Of a DNA stretch of 64,000 nt, positions 39,680 through 50,800 are shown one piece after another (positions within the stretch are counted from its first letter, which is position 1; each line of letters starts with the position of its first letter). The DNA is from Cerrena zonata (taxonomy: Eukaryota > Basidiomycota > Agaricomycetes > Polyporales > Cerrenaceae). The stretch lies in assembly GCA_038087015.1 (NCBI GenBank), contig JASBNA010000049.1:124001-188000 (forward strand), in the 5' to 3' direction. The notes under the pieces are model-generated. The model had not been told where the DNA came from and did not search any database. It saw only the letters and a list, made by a program, of their open reading frames with translations. The position numbers and the translations under genes were made by a program.

Positions 39680-40298
39680 ATGTCTACCGATAAATTACGG
39701 GTTCCAGGAACCAGCCCTAGTCACACGCGGGCGTCGCTGACTTCGGGCTACTATAATAATCGCTTGAGTCGAACCAATACCACCGAAACTGGCCCAGCGG
39801 CTTCCATTAACGAAAGTGTTCGAACCATGGATAAATTACCAACCGCCAAACCCACCATCACCCAAATGGATAAGTTATGGACTCAAATCGATGTGTTAGA
39901 CGACGTCAATCGAATGAGCGAAGAAGTACGAGTGAAGGATCCTTTTTCAACGAATCTTTTGAAGCAAAATTGATTGAGTTAAAACAACTGCAATCCAACC
40001 TCTTACAAGTAATGTCAAGACAACACTCAATGAAGGTGAATCCCAACAAGATGCCACCAGAGAATCCTCTGAACACCTAGCCAAAGTCCAGGAAGAAGAA
40101 CCAGAGACCGATACAACCAAACATGAAAAATTAAACCAATTTTTCAATAAAATCAGTAACGAAAACGATAATCATATGTTATATCGTAAAACCAACTTTG
40201 ACGAAATGAACGACTACGTGGAAAATATCAGAATTAACCTCCAGAAAGTGGGGGAATCCATGAAAAACTTCGACGAAACAACAAAGGATCTCTGGTAA
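39680..40298 (+). CDS. Unrecognised small coiled-coil protein, two frameshifts
   Basis: Three consecutive frames form one coding stretch: ATG 39680 to about 39935, then to about 40020, then to TAA 40298. Each change is a single missing base. The corrected product would be about 206 residues. The N-terminus is polar. The middle (MDKLWTQIDVLDDVNRM, then FEAKLIELKQLQSNLLQVMS) and the C-terminus (MNDYVENIRINLQKVGESMK) have heptad-like hydrophobic spacing, so coiled coils are likely. This shape fits small subunits of kinetochore or BLOC-type complexes, but I cannot name a family. No membrane segment or signal is present. Confidence 0.6.
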
Positions 40299-40874
40299 TA
40301 GCCCGGAAATAACTCATGTATTTCGGATTATCTACAATCATTCAATTCTCCAGCTGGGGACGGTTACGGAACTTTGTTGATCCGCCTTGATCTGTGGAGT
40401 CTCCCCTTGGAAGAATCTGGAGTACATTACAAAATCATCTCGTGTCTTTGGGGTCATGGACCATAATCATCCGATGGCTTGTCTCAAAGACTGACGTTAT
40501 TGTTTATCCGGCAGCATTAATTTTTCCCAGTGTTTCCCACGACTGGCCCCATGATGAAATCACCAGATGCCTCCCATCACCTTACCTTAGTTCCTTGCTG
40601 GGAGTTTAAGCGTTATTACACAACTGACCCCCACCAATAGCTTATTACGGCTCTTTTCAACATGCTTTATTGTTGTTTCTTTTGATTGGGGTGAGTTTAT
40701 ACGGTTTTGTACCGACAGCAGGAGAAACTGGAAAATCTCGTCGAATTTTTTTTTTTTTTTCTTTTTGGCTTTGTTCTTTTGTATATAAAAACAAGTTAAT
40801 CCCCAATACTTAACTAGTTTGGTAAATTGTATAACTTATATAGTATAAGAAATAGAATAAAATAACAAATCAAG
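40299..40874. other. Hexokinase upstream region
   Basis: No gene is supported. It contains a poly(T) run at 40747-40760 and a TATA box near 40782. An open frame at 40394-40609 has no coding character. Confidence 0.5.
40782..40789 (+). promoter_or_regulatory. TATA box of the hexokinase gene
   Basis: TATATAAA lies 86-93 bases upstream of the ATG, in the usual yeast window, next to a T-rich tract. It fits a strongly expressed gene. Confidence 0.6.
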
Positions 40875-42326
40875 ATGGTTCATTTAGGTCCAAAACCCCC
40901 ACAACATAGAAAGGGTACTTTCACTGATGTTCCACAAGAACTTTTAACTGAATTGAAAAATTTAGAAGAATTATTAACTATTACACCAGAAACATTAATC
41001 AAGATCACCGATCATTTCATTACTGAATTAGATAAAGGATTAAGTAAGAAGGGAGGGAACATTCCAATGATTCCAGGTTGGGTCTTGGATTTCCCAACTG
41101 GTAAAGAAACTGGTGATTATTTGGCTATTGATTTAGGAGGAACTAATTTAAGAGTTGTTTTAGTTAAATTAGGAGGAAACCGTGATTTCGATACCACTCA
41201 ATCCAAATTTGCTTTGCCAAAACACATGAGAACTGCTACATCTGATGAATTATTTGATTTTATTGCTGAATGTCTTAAAAAATTTGTTGATGAAGAATTC
41301 CCAGAAGGTGTTTCTGCTCCATTACCATTAGGTTTCACCTTTAGTTATCCAGCATCTCAAAACTCTATCAATGAAGGGGTATTACAAAGATGGACTAAAG
41401 GTTTTGATATCGATGGTGTTGAAGGTAAAGATGTTGTTCCTTTATTACAAGCTTCCATTGAAAAAGTTCAAGTTCCAATTGAAGTTGTTGCTTTAATTAA
41501 TGATACGACTGGTACTTTAGTTGCTTCCATGTATACTGATTCCGAAGCCAAGATGGGGTTGATTTTCGGTACTGGTTGTAATGGTGCTTATTATGATGTT
41601 GTTAAAGATATTCCAAAATTAGAAGGTTTAATTCCTGACGATATTGATGCAGAAAGTCCAATGGCAATCAATTGTGAATATGGTGCTTTCGATAACGAAC
41701 ATTTAGTTTTACCAAGAACTAAATACGATATTCAAATCGATAAAGAATCACCAAGACCTGGACAACAATCATTCGAAAAAATGATCAGTGGGTACTATTT
41801 GGGTGAAGTTTTAAGATTGATTTTATTAGATTTAACTTTAGAAAAAAAATTAATCTTCAAAAATCAAGATTTATCTAAATTACAAACTTCTTTTATTTTA
41901 GATACTTCATTCCCAGCTAAAATCGAAGAAGATCCTTTTGAAAACTTAAGCGATGTTGCTGATTTATTCCAAAACCAATTAGGTATTCAAACTACTTCTG
42001 CTGAAAGAAAAATCATCCGTGTTTTAGCTGAAAAAATCGGTGAAAGATCTTCAAGATTATCAATTTGTGGTATTGCTGCAATTTGTAAGAAAAGAGGTTA
42101 TAAATCAGCCCATTGTGCCGCTGATGGTTCTGTTTACAATAAATACCCCGGTTTCAAAGAAAGAGCTGCTCAAGGTTTAAGAGATATCTTCAAATGGGAG
42201 TCTAAAGAAGATCCAATCATTATTGTTCCTGCTGAAGATGGTTCTGGTGCTGGTGCTGCCATCATTGCTGCTTTAACTCAAAAGAGATTGAAAGAAGGTA
42301 AATCAGTAGGTATCAAGAAAAACTAA
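40875..42326 (+). CDS. HXK2: Hexokinase (HXK2 type)
   Basis: The 483-residue glycolytic enzyme phosphorylates glucose, fructose and mannose at C6. It has the ATP phosphate loop LAIDLGGTNLRVV (about residues 83-95), the sugar-binding LGFTFSYPASQ (about 157-167), the catalytic Asp in ALINDTTGTLVA (about 210-221) and the adenosine loop GSGAGAAIIAAL near the C-terminus. The N-terminus MVHLGPKPPQHRKGTFTDVP is typical of yeast hexokinases, whose PII form also has a nuclear role in glucose repression. Codon bias is very strong and no CTG codon is seen. Confidence 0.95.
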   Translation: MVHLGPKPPQHRKGTFTDVPQELLTELKNLEELLTITPETLIKITDHFITELDKGLSKKGGNIPMIPGWVLDFPTGKETGDYLAIDLGGTNLRVVLVKLGGNRDFDTTQSKFALPKHMRTATSDELFDFIAECLKKFVDEEFPEGVSAPLPLGFTFSYPASQNSINEGVLQRWTKGFDIDGVEGKDVVPLLQASIEKVQVPIEVVALINDTTGTLVASMYTDSEAKMGLIFGTGCNGAYYDVVKDIPKLEGLIPDDIDAESPMAINCEYGAFDNEHLVLPRTKYDIQIDKESPRPGQQSFEKMISGYYLGEVLRLILLDLTLEKKLIFKNQDLSKLQTSFILDTSFPAKIEEDPFENLSDVADLFQNQLGIQTTSAERKIIRVLAEKIGERSSRLSICGIAAICKKRGYKSAHCAADGSVYNKYPGFKERAAQGLRDIFKWESKEDPIIIVPAEDGSGAGAAIIAALTQKRLKEGKSVGIKKN

Positions 42327-42474
42327 TTCTAATTATATAGACTCAATTAATGTTTATGATAGTAGCTTATTTGTAGTACCTCGTAAAACAAAACCCGTTC
42401 ACCAGGACAAAAAAAACATCCAATGTTAAAACGCCATCCTCTCCTTCGATAACTCCTTCATCCTCGATACACCA

Positions 42475-42852
42475 ATGTCAGTAGCCAGACCCCAAGGAGA
42501 GCTCTCGGAGCTCACAGAAGCAAACGATATAACTGTGGTCAAGTCACAAATGTCTCTGGACGAACTCGTAAACGAAGAAGACATCTTGAATACCGACAGA
42601 ATTATAAATCAGGGCAGATTAGAAGAAGAAGAAGAAGAATTGGCCGTTACCCAAGAAACATACACCATTGACTTATGGTCTATATTGAAAAAAGGCTCAA
42701 TCAACCTCATATTGCCGTTTATAAACGGGATGATGTTGGGTTTTGGTGAGATTTTGGCTCATGAGATCGGTTTCAAGTACAACTGGAGAGGTGCCAAAGT
42801 CAGCCCTCCAAGAAGAATCGAGTCTAGACAAAGGGAGTCAAAGTTCTTATAG
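42475..42852 (+). CDS. MIM1: Mitochondrial import protein MIM1
   Basis: The 125-residue outer-membrane protein has an acidic cytosolic N-terminus and one membrane helix with the invariant INLILPFINGMMLGFGEILA (about residues 80-99). It ends in SKFL, exactly as in the family. With Mim2 it inserts alpha-helical outer-membrane proteins and helps Tom20/Tom70 assembly. The helix glycines needed for oligomerisation are present. It follows hexokinase on the same strand by about 150 bases. Confidence 0.93.
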   Translation: MSVARPQGELSELTEANDITVVKSQMSLDELVNEEDILNTDRIINQGRLEEEEEELAVTQETYTIDLWSILKKGSINLILPFINGMMLGFGEILAHEIGFKYNWRGAKVSPPRRIESRQRESKFL

Positions 42853-43198
42853 CTTTTTGAATATCTTAATGTATATACTGAGAACCATGTGTTTCCTTCA
42901 CTTCTTTACTTTCTTCATTTACTTTTCTAATAAATATCTCCATTCTTACTTTTTTTTTTCTTGTTTCTCGTCAGCACAATCGCATCTTCAATACGACCTG
43001 ATCTCTGGCTGTTGCTGAAGACCCCGGACTGCCTCTGTAGTTCTGGCTGTCTGTAGATCTGGCTTCTGATTGTTCCGGGGTCACAAATTAAAATTTTCCG
43101 AGTAAATCTCATTAATTCGGAGATTTTCAGCCTAATTTTTTTTTTTTTTTTTCCAATTTTCATTAATCCCTTTCATTTCTTCATAGAAAACATTGAAG
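42853..43198. other. MIM1-FUM1 intergenic region
   Basis: No gene is supported. There are T-rich tracts at 42951-42959 and 43137-43152, and a possible acceptor-like tract ends at 43186. If FUM1 has an upstream exon, it should be here. Confidence 0.4.
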
Positions 43199-44596
43199 AT
43201 GTCTTATAGAATTGAAACCGATGCTTTTGGTGAAATCCAAGTTGACTCCTCGAAATATTATGGTGCCCAAACCGCAAGATCAAAACAGAATTTCAAGATT
43301 GGTGGAGATCAAGCCCGGATGCCAATTCCAATTGTTAGAGCATTTGGGATTTTGAAGAAGTCTGCTGCAATTGTCAACGAAAGATTGGCTGGGTTAGATC
43401 CAAAGATCTCCAAGGCCATTCAAGAAGCTGCAGATGAAGTGGCCAGTGGGAAATTAGATGATCATTTCCCATTGGTGGTTTTCCAAACCGGTTCTGGTAC
43501 CCAATCTAATATGAACGCAAATGAAGTTATTTCAAATCGTGCTATTGAAATATTAGGGGGTGAATTAGGATCTAAGAAGCCGGTTCATCCAAATGATCAC
43601 TGTAATATGTCACAATCTTCAAATGATACTTTCCCAACCGTTATGCATATTGCAGCAATTACCGAGATCAATAATTTATTGATTCCAGAAATGACAAAGT
43701 TACGTGATGCATTGAAAGCAAAATCAGAAGAATTTAATAAAATTATAAAAATTGGTAGAACTCATTTACAAGATGCAACTCCTTTAACCTTAGGTCAAGA
43801 ATTTTCTGGTTACGTTCAACAATTAACCTTTGGTATCGAAAGAGTTAAAGCTACTTTACCTAGATTATCTCTTTTAGCACAAGGTGGTACTGCTGTCGGT
43901 ACTGGTTTGAACACCAAGAAAAACTTTGATGTTGAAGTTGCAAAAGAGATTTCAAAACAATCTGGATTTGAATTCCAAACCGCCCCAAATAAATTCGAAG
44001 CATTGGCTGCTCACGATGCTATTGTCGAGGCTTCCGGTGCTTTAAATACCATTGCAGTTTCATTATACAAAATTGCTAACGATATCAGATATTTGGGTAG
44101 TGGTCCAAGATGTGGTTATGGTGAATTAAGCTTACCTGAAAATGAACCGGGTTCTTCTATCATGCCTGGTAAAGTTAACCCAACTCAAAATGAAGCTTTA
44201 ACCATGGTTGCTGCCCAAGTCATGGGTAACCATACGGCAATTACTTTTTCTGGTGCTTCTGGTCAATTTGAGTTAAACGTTTTCAAACCAGTCATGATTG
44301 CAAATTTATTAAACTCCATCAGATTAATTGGTGATGGTTGTAATTCTTTTAGAATTAATTGTGTTGAAGGTATTAAAGCTAATGAGGATAAAATTGCAAA
44401 AATTATGAATGAGTCCTTGATGTTAGTCACTGCTTTGAATCCAAAGATTGGTTACGATAATGCATCTAAAGTTGCTAAGAATGCTCATAAAAAAGGATTA
44501 ACTTTGAAAGAATCAGCTTTGGAATTAGGTGTTATAACCGAAGAAGACTTCGACTTCTGGGTTAAACCAGAAAACATGATTGGCCCAAAGGACTAA
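43199..44596 (+). CDS. FUM1: Fumarase (class II fumarate hydratase), no visible presequence
   Basis: The 465-residue enzyme interconverts fumarate and malate. It has the catalytic block [15 protein letters not shown] (about residues 320-334), [10 protein letters not shown], and [14 protein letters not shown] text ([14 protein letters not shown]). The start [13 protein letters not shown] corresponds to the internal Met of dual-targeted yeast fumarases, after the mitochondrial presequence. In frame, TAG lies 15 bases before this ATG, and it is preceded by a pyrimidine tract (CCCTTTCATTTCTTCATAG) that could be an intron acceptor; I found no convincing donor or branch site upstream. So the presequence is missing, on an undetected exon, or lost by an error. 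Confidence 0.93.
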   Translation: MSYRIETDAFGEIQVDSSKYYGAQTARSKQNFKIGGDQARMPIPIVRAFGILKKSAAIVNERLAGLDPKISKAIQEAADEVASGKLDDHFPLVVFQTGSGTQSNMNANEVISNRAIEILGGELGSKKPVHPNDHCNMSQSSNDTFPTVMHIAAITEINNLLIPEMTKLRDALKAKSEEFNKIIKIGRTHLQDATPLTLGQEFSGYVQQLTFGIERVKATLPRLSLLAQGGTAVGTGLNTKKNFDVEVAKEISKQSGFEFQTAPNKFEALAAHDAIVEASGALNTIAVSLYKIANDIRYLGSGPRCGYGELSLPENEPGSSIMPGKVNPTQNEALTMVAAQVMGNHTAITFSGASGQFELNVFKPVMIANLLNSIRLIGDGCNSFRINCVEGIKANEDKIAKIMNESLMLVTALNPKIGYDNASKVAKNAHKKGLTLKESALELGVITEEDFDFWVKPENMIGPKD

Positions 44597-44668
44597 ATCT
44601 CGTGAAATAAATATTTATTTAAACTTATAATGCAAAGTATATATTGGGATAATTTTTCGTAAAGCTCA

Positions 44669-45112
44669 TTAAACATTAAATGCAACCCCTTCTCTCTCGC
44701 TAAATAAAGTGTAATCCAAATCTTTTCCTATTGGGAACCGCTTTTCTGCTCGGCATGTTTGGCATCGACTTACTAGTACATCACTTTTATAGTTTTTCAG
44801 TCTTGATGAATTTTCAATCGTTTTTGTCTCCGTCAATCCATGGACCAACAATGTATTACATCTAGAACATATCATTCTCTTCAAGTTCGGAGTAAGCTTG
44901 GATACTGTCTTCTTTGATACAAGGTCTGCCGTTCTTGTCAAGTTCCTTGACAACACAGAATATTTGGGATCATTATTAAAATAGTTGGAAGCTTGGATCA
45001 AATATGAAATTCTGGAATAATGCTCCCTGTTAGGCACTTGTTTGGGGGGCTGAGGTCCTTTCTGTCCAGTTCCCTTGGACCCCTTGTCTCTTTTCTCCTG
45101 TTTCTTGCCCAT
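44669..45112 (-). CDS. RPR2: RNase P subunit RPR2 (Rpp21 family)
   Basis: The 147-residue protein has a basic N-terminus, a helical region (SRISYLIQASNYF then LSRNLTRTADLVSKKTVSKL) and a zinc ribbon made of CSRC and CQTC. Rpr2 is a protein subunit of nuclear RNase P, which matures tRNA 5' ends. The helical LSRNLTRTADLVSKK block and four-Cys layout match Rpp21/Rpr2 rather than Snm1. ATG 45112 is the first in frame; 15 extra codons upstream begin at TTG. The gene diverges from PRE6 with 252 bases between. Confidence 0.9.
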   Translation of the reverse strand: MGKKQEKRDKGSKGTGQKGPQPPKQVPNREHYSRISYLIQASNYFNNDPKYSVLSRNLTRTADLVSKKTVSKLTPNLKRMICSRCNTLLVHGLTETKTIENSSRLKNYKSDVLVSRCQTCRAEKRFPIGKDLDYTLFSEREGVAFNV

Positions 45113-45262
45113 TATTCTTACTTTTCTACCCAAAACTCGTAGGTTTCTCTGCTTCAAGAGCTGAATCTTTTCCCAAATCTGAAAAAGTTCTAAAAATGTC
45201 GCGCATCACGGAAAATGTCGCGACTGGATTTAAAGAAGTGAAAAGTCGCAATTTTTTCCTCC

Positions 45263-45271
45263 GTTGGCAAA
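45263..45271 (+). promoter_or_regulatory. PACE-like element upstream of PRE6
   Basis: GTTGGCAAA differs from the Rpn4 target GGTGGCAAA at one base and lies about 95 bases before the PRE6 ATG, a typical distance. A second PACE-like site stands before PRE4, the other proteasome gene in this window. Confidence 0.4.
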
Positions 45272-45364
45272 TTTCGAACAAAAACTAGTTAGAAATTATC
45301 AGAAGAAGCTCTTTAATCATAGATTATCTTTTAAATTTTGATACAAAGGTTTTAATATAATATA

Positions 45365-46228
45365 ATGAGTGGCTACGATAGTGCTTTATCAATTTTCTCG
45401 TAAGTATCAATTGTCAATTGTGACGGGGGGAGTGATTGGAACGGGAAGATTTAGTGATCGCCACCCTCGAGAAATGAAGTTTAGAATACTAACAAATACT
45501 TATAATATAGACCAGATGGACATGTTTTTCAAGTTGAATATGCATCAGAAGCCGTGAAGAGAGGTACTTGTGCTGTAGGGGTTAGAGGGAAAGAGTGTGT
45601 TGTTTTAGGATGTGAAAAGAGAACTACATTGAAATTACAAGATCCACGAATTACCCCATCAAAGATATGTAAAGTTGATAATCATGTTTTATTAGCATTT
45701 GCCGGATTGAATGCCGATGCTAGAATTTTAGTTGATAAAGCTAGGGTGGAAGCCCAATCGCATAGATTAACTTTAGAAGATTCAGTTACCGTGGAATATT
45801 TAACAAAATATGTTGCTGGAGTGCAACAAAGATATACCCAATCCGGTGGGGTTAGACCGTTTGGTATTGCCACCATCATTGCTGGATTTGATAGTAATGA
45901 TAATACACCAAGATTATATCAAACTGAACCTTCAGGAATTTACAATGCATGGAAAGCACACGCAATTGGTAGATCCTCTAAAACTGTGAAAGAATTTTTG
46001 GAGAAAAATTATGAAGAAGAATTGGATGATGAACATACTATTAAATTAACAATAAAATCATTATTAGAAGTAGTTCAAACTGGTGCTAAGAATATCGAAG
46101 TTTCAGTTTTAAAATCTAATGATCGAATTCATAAAATGACTGTTGATGAAATTAAAAAGTATGTTGATGAAATAGAAGCTGAAAAAGCTGCCGAAGCTGA
46201 AAAGAAGAAACCAAAATCTAGAGATTAA
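45365..46228 (+). CDS. PRE6: 20S proteasome alpha4 subunit, two exons
   Basis: Exon 1 (45365-45399, 35 bases) encodes [11 protein letters not shown]. The intron (45400-45510) has donor GTAAGT, branch TACTAAC (45487-45493) and acceptor ATATAG. Exon 2 (45511-46228) continues with [19 protein letters not shown], so the join restores the alpha-subunit N-terminal signature [20 protein letters not shown]. The 250-residue protein ends in a Lys/Glu-rich tail with KKPKSRD, a possible nuclear signal. Alpha4 is a structural outer-ring subunit. Confidence 0.95.
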
Positions 46229-46366
46229 TAAAGTTTTTCATTTCATTTTTGCTATTTTTATTTTTAATTCTACATTAAACTTCTTCTCTTTCATGAATAT
46301 ACATAATCAAAAATCCGTAATTAAAATTATTTCGTAGAATACTAATATACAATTAAATAAACTAAA

Positions 46367-47571
46367 CTAACGTTTGGTCTTTTTGGCAGCCTTTCCTTTT
46401 CCTTTACCCTTTTCGTTAGCTTGTTTTCTCTTCTTATCGTTTGGTGATTCAGGCTTTTTAACAACACTGAAGAATCCATCAAGTCTACCTTGAACACCAG
46501 ATTTTAAACCTTTCTTCAATTTTTCGGCCCCTGACTTTATTCTTTCATCACTAAAACCCTTATCATCAACCATAAACTGAACTAACCCTTCTACATTAGG
46601 CTCTTTCCATTTTAAACTAACTTCATCTGCTTTCAAAACATCAGGGTTCATGAATAACTCTTTAGCTTCATTATATGGCCAATTTTCTGGAACTCTATAT
46701 TTAGTCTTATCCGGGTTTTCTTCAATCCATTTAACTATATTGTCTAATGAACCATGTTCTTTTATTAACTTAAATGCAGTAACTGGTCCCACCCCTTTTA
46801 TGGTTTCACAATAATCACACCCCAATAAAATACACAAGTCAATGAACGTTGATTTGTCCAAACCCAATCCTTCCAAAGCAGTGGCATATTGGATCTCATC
46901 AATTGGCATTTTTCTAGCTTCTGCAAATGTTAAATGTCTCAACAAATAAGGAGGCTCGTAACATAAAGTATCCATATCTTCAGATGCTGCTGCAAATACT
47001 TTCCCACCACGGGCCAATTCAGCACATTGTGCTTCAGCTTCACATGGTGCTTCAACATAAGGAATCCCCATTAATTCTAACAATTTTTTAGCTTCTTCAT
47101 TTTGTTCTTTTGATGCTCTAACTGTTCTTTTTTCAAACTTCATCAATTCTTCAGCAGTACCAGTTTCCTTCAAATCTTCAATCTGTTTCAAAGCCTCCTG
47201 TTTCTTCAACATTCTCTTCTCTAACTCTCCACCTTTCAACACTGGTGGTTTTCCATCGAAAACATAAACCGGCTTTATACCATTCTCAACCAAACGGATA
47301 GTTCGATAGAACATCCCCGATAAATGAGAGGTTGTTTCCCCGGCTTCATTTGTTAATTGTTGACCATCGGATTGTCTGACAGAAATCAAAAACTGATACA
47401 AACACATAGAAGCATCAATGGCTACCTTCCGTCCAAAAAGATTCTTCAATTGAAATTCTTTGTAGGCATTTGGAGAGTGCTCCTTGACTAATTGATTAAG
47501 ACCTAAAGAAAGAAAGTTAGTGTCTGATTCAAACCACTCTCAGCTCACCATAACGTACCTTTAACACCCAT
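46367..47571 (-). CDS. RAD27: Flap endonuclease RAD27 (FEN1), two exons
   Basis: Exon 1 is only 13 bases (47571-47559: ATG GGT GTT AAA G). The intron (47558-47503) has donor GTACGT, branch CACTAAC and acceptor TTTAG. Exon 2 (47502-46367) begins [16 protein letters not shown]. The 382-residue product processes Okazaki-fragment flaps. N and I nuclease blocks are intact: [39 protein letters not shown] and [14 protein letters not shown]. The PCNA-binding box QGRLDGFF is near residue 350, and a basic C-terminal tail follows. An MCB element lies about 135 bases upstream. Confidence 0.95.
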
Positions 47572-47705
47572 TATTATATCCTTTAATTAGTTACTTAAAC
47601 TAAGTGGGCTAGATCAATTCCTTGATAATTTTTCAATTTTGTTCAAAAGTTGTGATGATCGTTTGGAAAAAAAATTATATAAAAAAAAAAATAATACACC
47701 GGTGA

Positions 47706-47711
47706 ACGCGT
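47706..47711. promoter_or_regulatory. MCB element upstream of RAD27
   Basis: ACGCGT, followed three bases later by GCGCGT, lies 135-140 bases upstream of the RAD27 ATG. This is the MBF site of G1/S-expressed replication genes in yeasts. Confidence 0.55.
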
Positions 47712-47822
47712 TTGCGCGTCCTTACAAACTTTGGAAAAGCCATAAGCTTCCATGCAATTATTTAATAACTATATTACAAAACAAAATGATTCAAATTAAC
47801 AATGTCGAGTTGGTTGACAAGC

Positions 47823-50800
47823 TTACTCATCACAGAAGTTGTCAACATCAAAAGTCCAATTACCATTCGAAGGTTCGTATTTGACGAATTTCATCAATGG
47901 ACTGATATTTTGCAATGATTCAATATGCATAGGGAGAAGATAGGATTTTGGATCAGTTACACGAAGTCCATTCTCTCTATTAACCGGATAAGAACCTTCC
48001 AAGGTGATTCTTGCTGGGTGATTGAGACCCTCACCAATCTTAGGGATAGTACTCTTATCAGGATAGACATCAAGGGTTGATGTTCGAAAGTCAACAATTT
48101 CACCAAATATACTTTCTATGTCACGGAAGGACGATAAGTCCACTGGTTCGAGAAATTCAATAGTACCGCAGAATTTACGCCCAATTTTGAAATCTTTGAC
48201 TGATCTTAATTCGGATAAAGGTTTGGCTTTCAACTCTGACAAAGAAGGTGAAGTCCAGTAACCTTCATCGTTGATTTCGGTTATTTCCTCTGTTGTCAAT
48301 TTAGCAGTTGCGCTACCGTTGGCGTTTTCTGTGGTACCGTATTCAAGCAGTTTATTAGATGGAGTTGATTCCCCAGATTCTGAGCTACTTGAAGATTTGT
48401 AGGCAAAGGAAACTTGTTTTGGAGGATTTCTTTCACTTGAAGAAGATGGAAGTAATGGACTTTCTTTATTAGATTGTTTCGATTTATCCAAAACCAATTT
48501 ACGGAAATTCGATTTTGGAGTAAAAATATCAGATGAAATAATAGCCGCATCAGTTTCTCCATTGAAAACGCTATTCTTAGTATCAGTAGAAGAAGTAGTA
48601 TCAGCGATCAATGAGGTGTTTGAAGCAGAGTTGACAGATTTTGGCTTATCTGGTTTGGAACTTTTATATTTGAGGGCCACAGGGCTGAATAATGGTGCTA
48701 CTTTATGAGCGCTTCCCAAAGTGACCTGTTTTTTCTTTTGAGATGAAGAAATGAATACGGCCTGAGGAGTTTGCTGAGCTGATGATTGTTGTGGTTGGGT
48801 TCCTGAAATACTTTGGAAAAGTGGATTGTTACCATAAGGATTCTGAGCATTGATATTAACCAATGGTTGTTGTTGCTGTTGTTGCAGCGGTTGATTTTGA
48901 GATCCAAAGAGACCAGAAGAGGTTCCGGTAGTAGTATTGTTGGTGTTATTAGCATTATTTGTATTACCAAACAATCCCCCACCAGTTGCACCAGCAGGTT
49001 GAGCAGGTTTAGATCCGAATAAACCCCCTCCACTAGAAGTGTTGGCGTTGTTATTACCAAACAACCCACCACCGGTGGAAGCATTGTTGTTATTGTTGTT
49101 ACCAAACAAACCACCACCACCACCAGTACCAGTAGAAGTATTATTATTGTTCGTAGAACCAAACAACCCACCACCAGCAGGTTGAGCAGGTTTGGAACCA
49201 AAGAGACCACCACCAGAAGTATTATTATTGGTTGAGCCAAATCCAGTTGGATTGTTTTGAGTAGATCCTCCAAACAACCCACCACCAGCAGGTTGAGCAG
49301 GTTTGGAACCAAATAAACCACCGCCACTGGTAGTATTACTGTTATTATTATTGGAGCCAAATAAACCACCACCTCCGGTAGTAGTACTGTTGTTATTGTT
49401 ATTGGAACCAAATAAGCCACCACTTGGAGCGGCTGGTTTGGCACCAAATAAACCACCACCAGTATTGTTATTGGTATTGTTGTTTGAGCCGAATAATCCA
49501 CCCCCTGTTCCGGTATTTGAGCCAAAACCAGTATTGGTATTGGTATTACTAGCACCAGCGTTACCAAATAAACCACCACCCGCTGGTTTATTTTGACCAA
49601 ATCCTCCACTGGTGTTGTTATTATTAGAGCCAAAAAGACCACCACCGGTGTTATTAGATTGGCCAAAGCCACCGGTGTTATTAGATTGACCAAAACCACC
49701 ACCGGTGTTACTGTTATTTGACGCAGAGCCAAAGAGGCCACCACCGGTATTGTTGTTATTTCCAAAAGGTGAACTGTTGTTAGCAGTATTGGAACCAAAT
49801 GCCCCACCCGTTGCTGGTTTATTGGCACCAAAAGGATTACTATTATTGTTCATACCACCTCCAAAGCCAGAAGAGGCATTATTATTGTTAGTACCGAAAG
49901 GTGAAGTGTTATTATTTGAGGAACCAAAAAGACCACCCCCAGTAGAAGCACCACCACCACCACCAAAGGCTGATCCTGAGGCACCAAATGAAGGTTTTGG
50001 AGCACCAAAAGCACCTCCCGATGAAGCACCTCCAAATGCATTGTTTGAACCACCAAAAGTAGAACCAGTATTGGAACCACCAAAGGCAGAGCCGGTATTA
50101 TTAGCACCACCAAATGGTGAACCATTATTTTGAGCACCACCAAATGGGGAAGCATTATTATTGGCACCGAACCCAGTGTTGGAACCACCAAAAGCAGATC
50201 CAGCGTTGGCGGGTGCACCAAAAGCACTACCACCTAGAGCACCACTGCCACCAAAAGCACCACCTGCTGCACCAGAAGAGTTCCCGTATCTCCTACCTTG
50301 TTCATAATCTTTCAATCTCAATTCTTCAAAAGAAAAATTTTTATATTCTGGCATGGGAGCAACACTTTGATAGTGATTGGTAGCACCAGTGTTATCCTTT
50401 TCAGCAAATGGCGCAAATGGTTTAACGGCAGTCCCATTATTAACATTAGCATCAGAAGCACCAGCACCAAACCCACCAGCAGAAGCACCACCTCCAAATG
50501 GAGAAGTGCCCGATGTAGAACCAAACCCACCAAAGGTAGATTTAGGGGCAGATGAGCCAAATAACCCACCTCCACTAGTATTGGCACCACCACCAAATAC
50601 CGATCCACCAGCAGCGTTGTTACCCCCACCAAATGCAGATCCGGTATTGTTATTAGATGAACCAAATGGTGATGCATTGGCATTGGCATTAGATGCTCCA
50701 AATAATCCACCTCCAGTGTTTGATCCAAAAGCAGAACCAGTATTATTCGAGCCAAAACCTCCACCAGTAGAGCCAAAACCCCCAGTACCAGCGTTGTTGG

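Noticed and set aside
40394..40609. 71-codon frame upstream of hexokinase
   Set aside because: No codon bias and it lies within the promoter region.
45369..45557. Unspliced frame across the PRE6 intron
   Set aside because: It contains the intron with donor, branch and acceptor; splicing restores the proteasome alpha signature.
48698..49831. Long minus-strand frame and several plus-strand Pro-rich frames over NUP116
   Set aside because: Repeat-derived shadows of the FG/GLFG region; NUP116 has intact domains.
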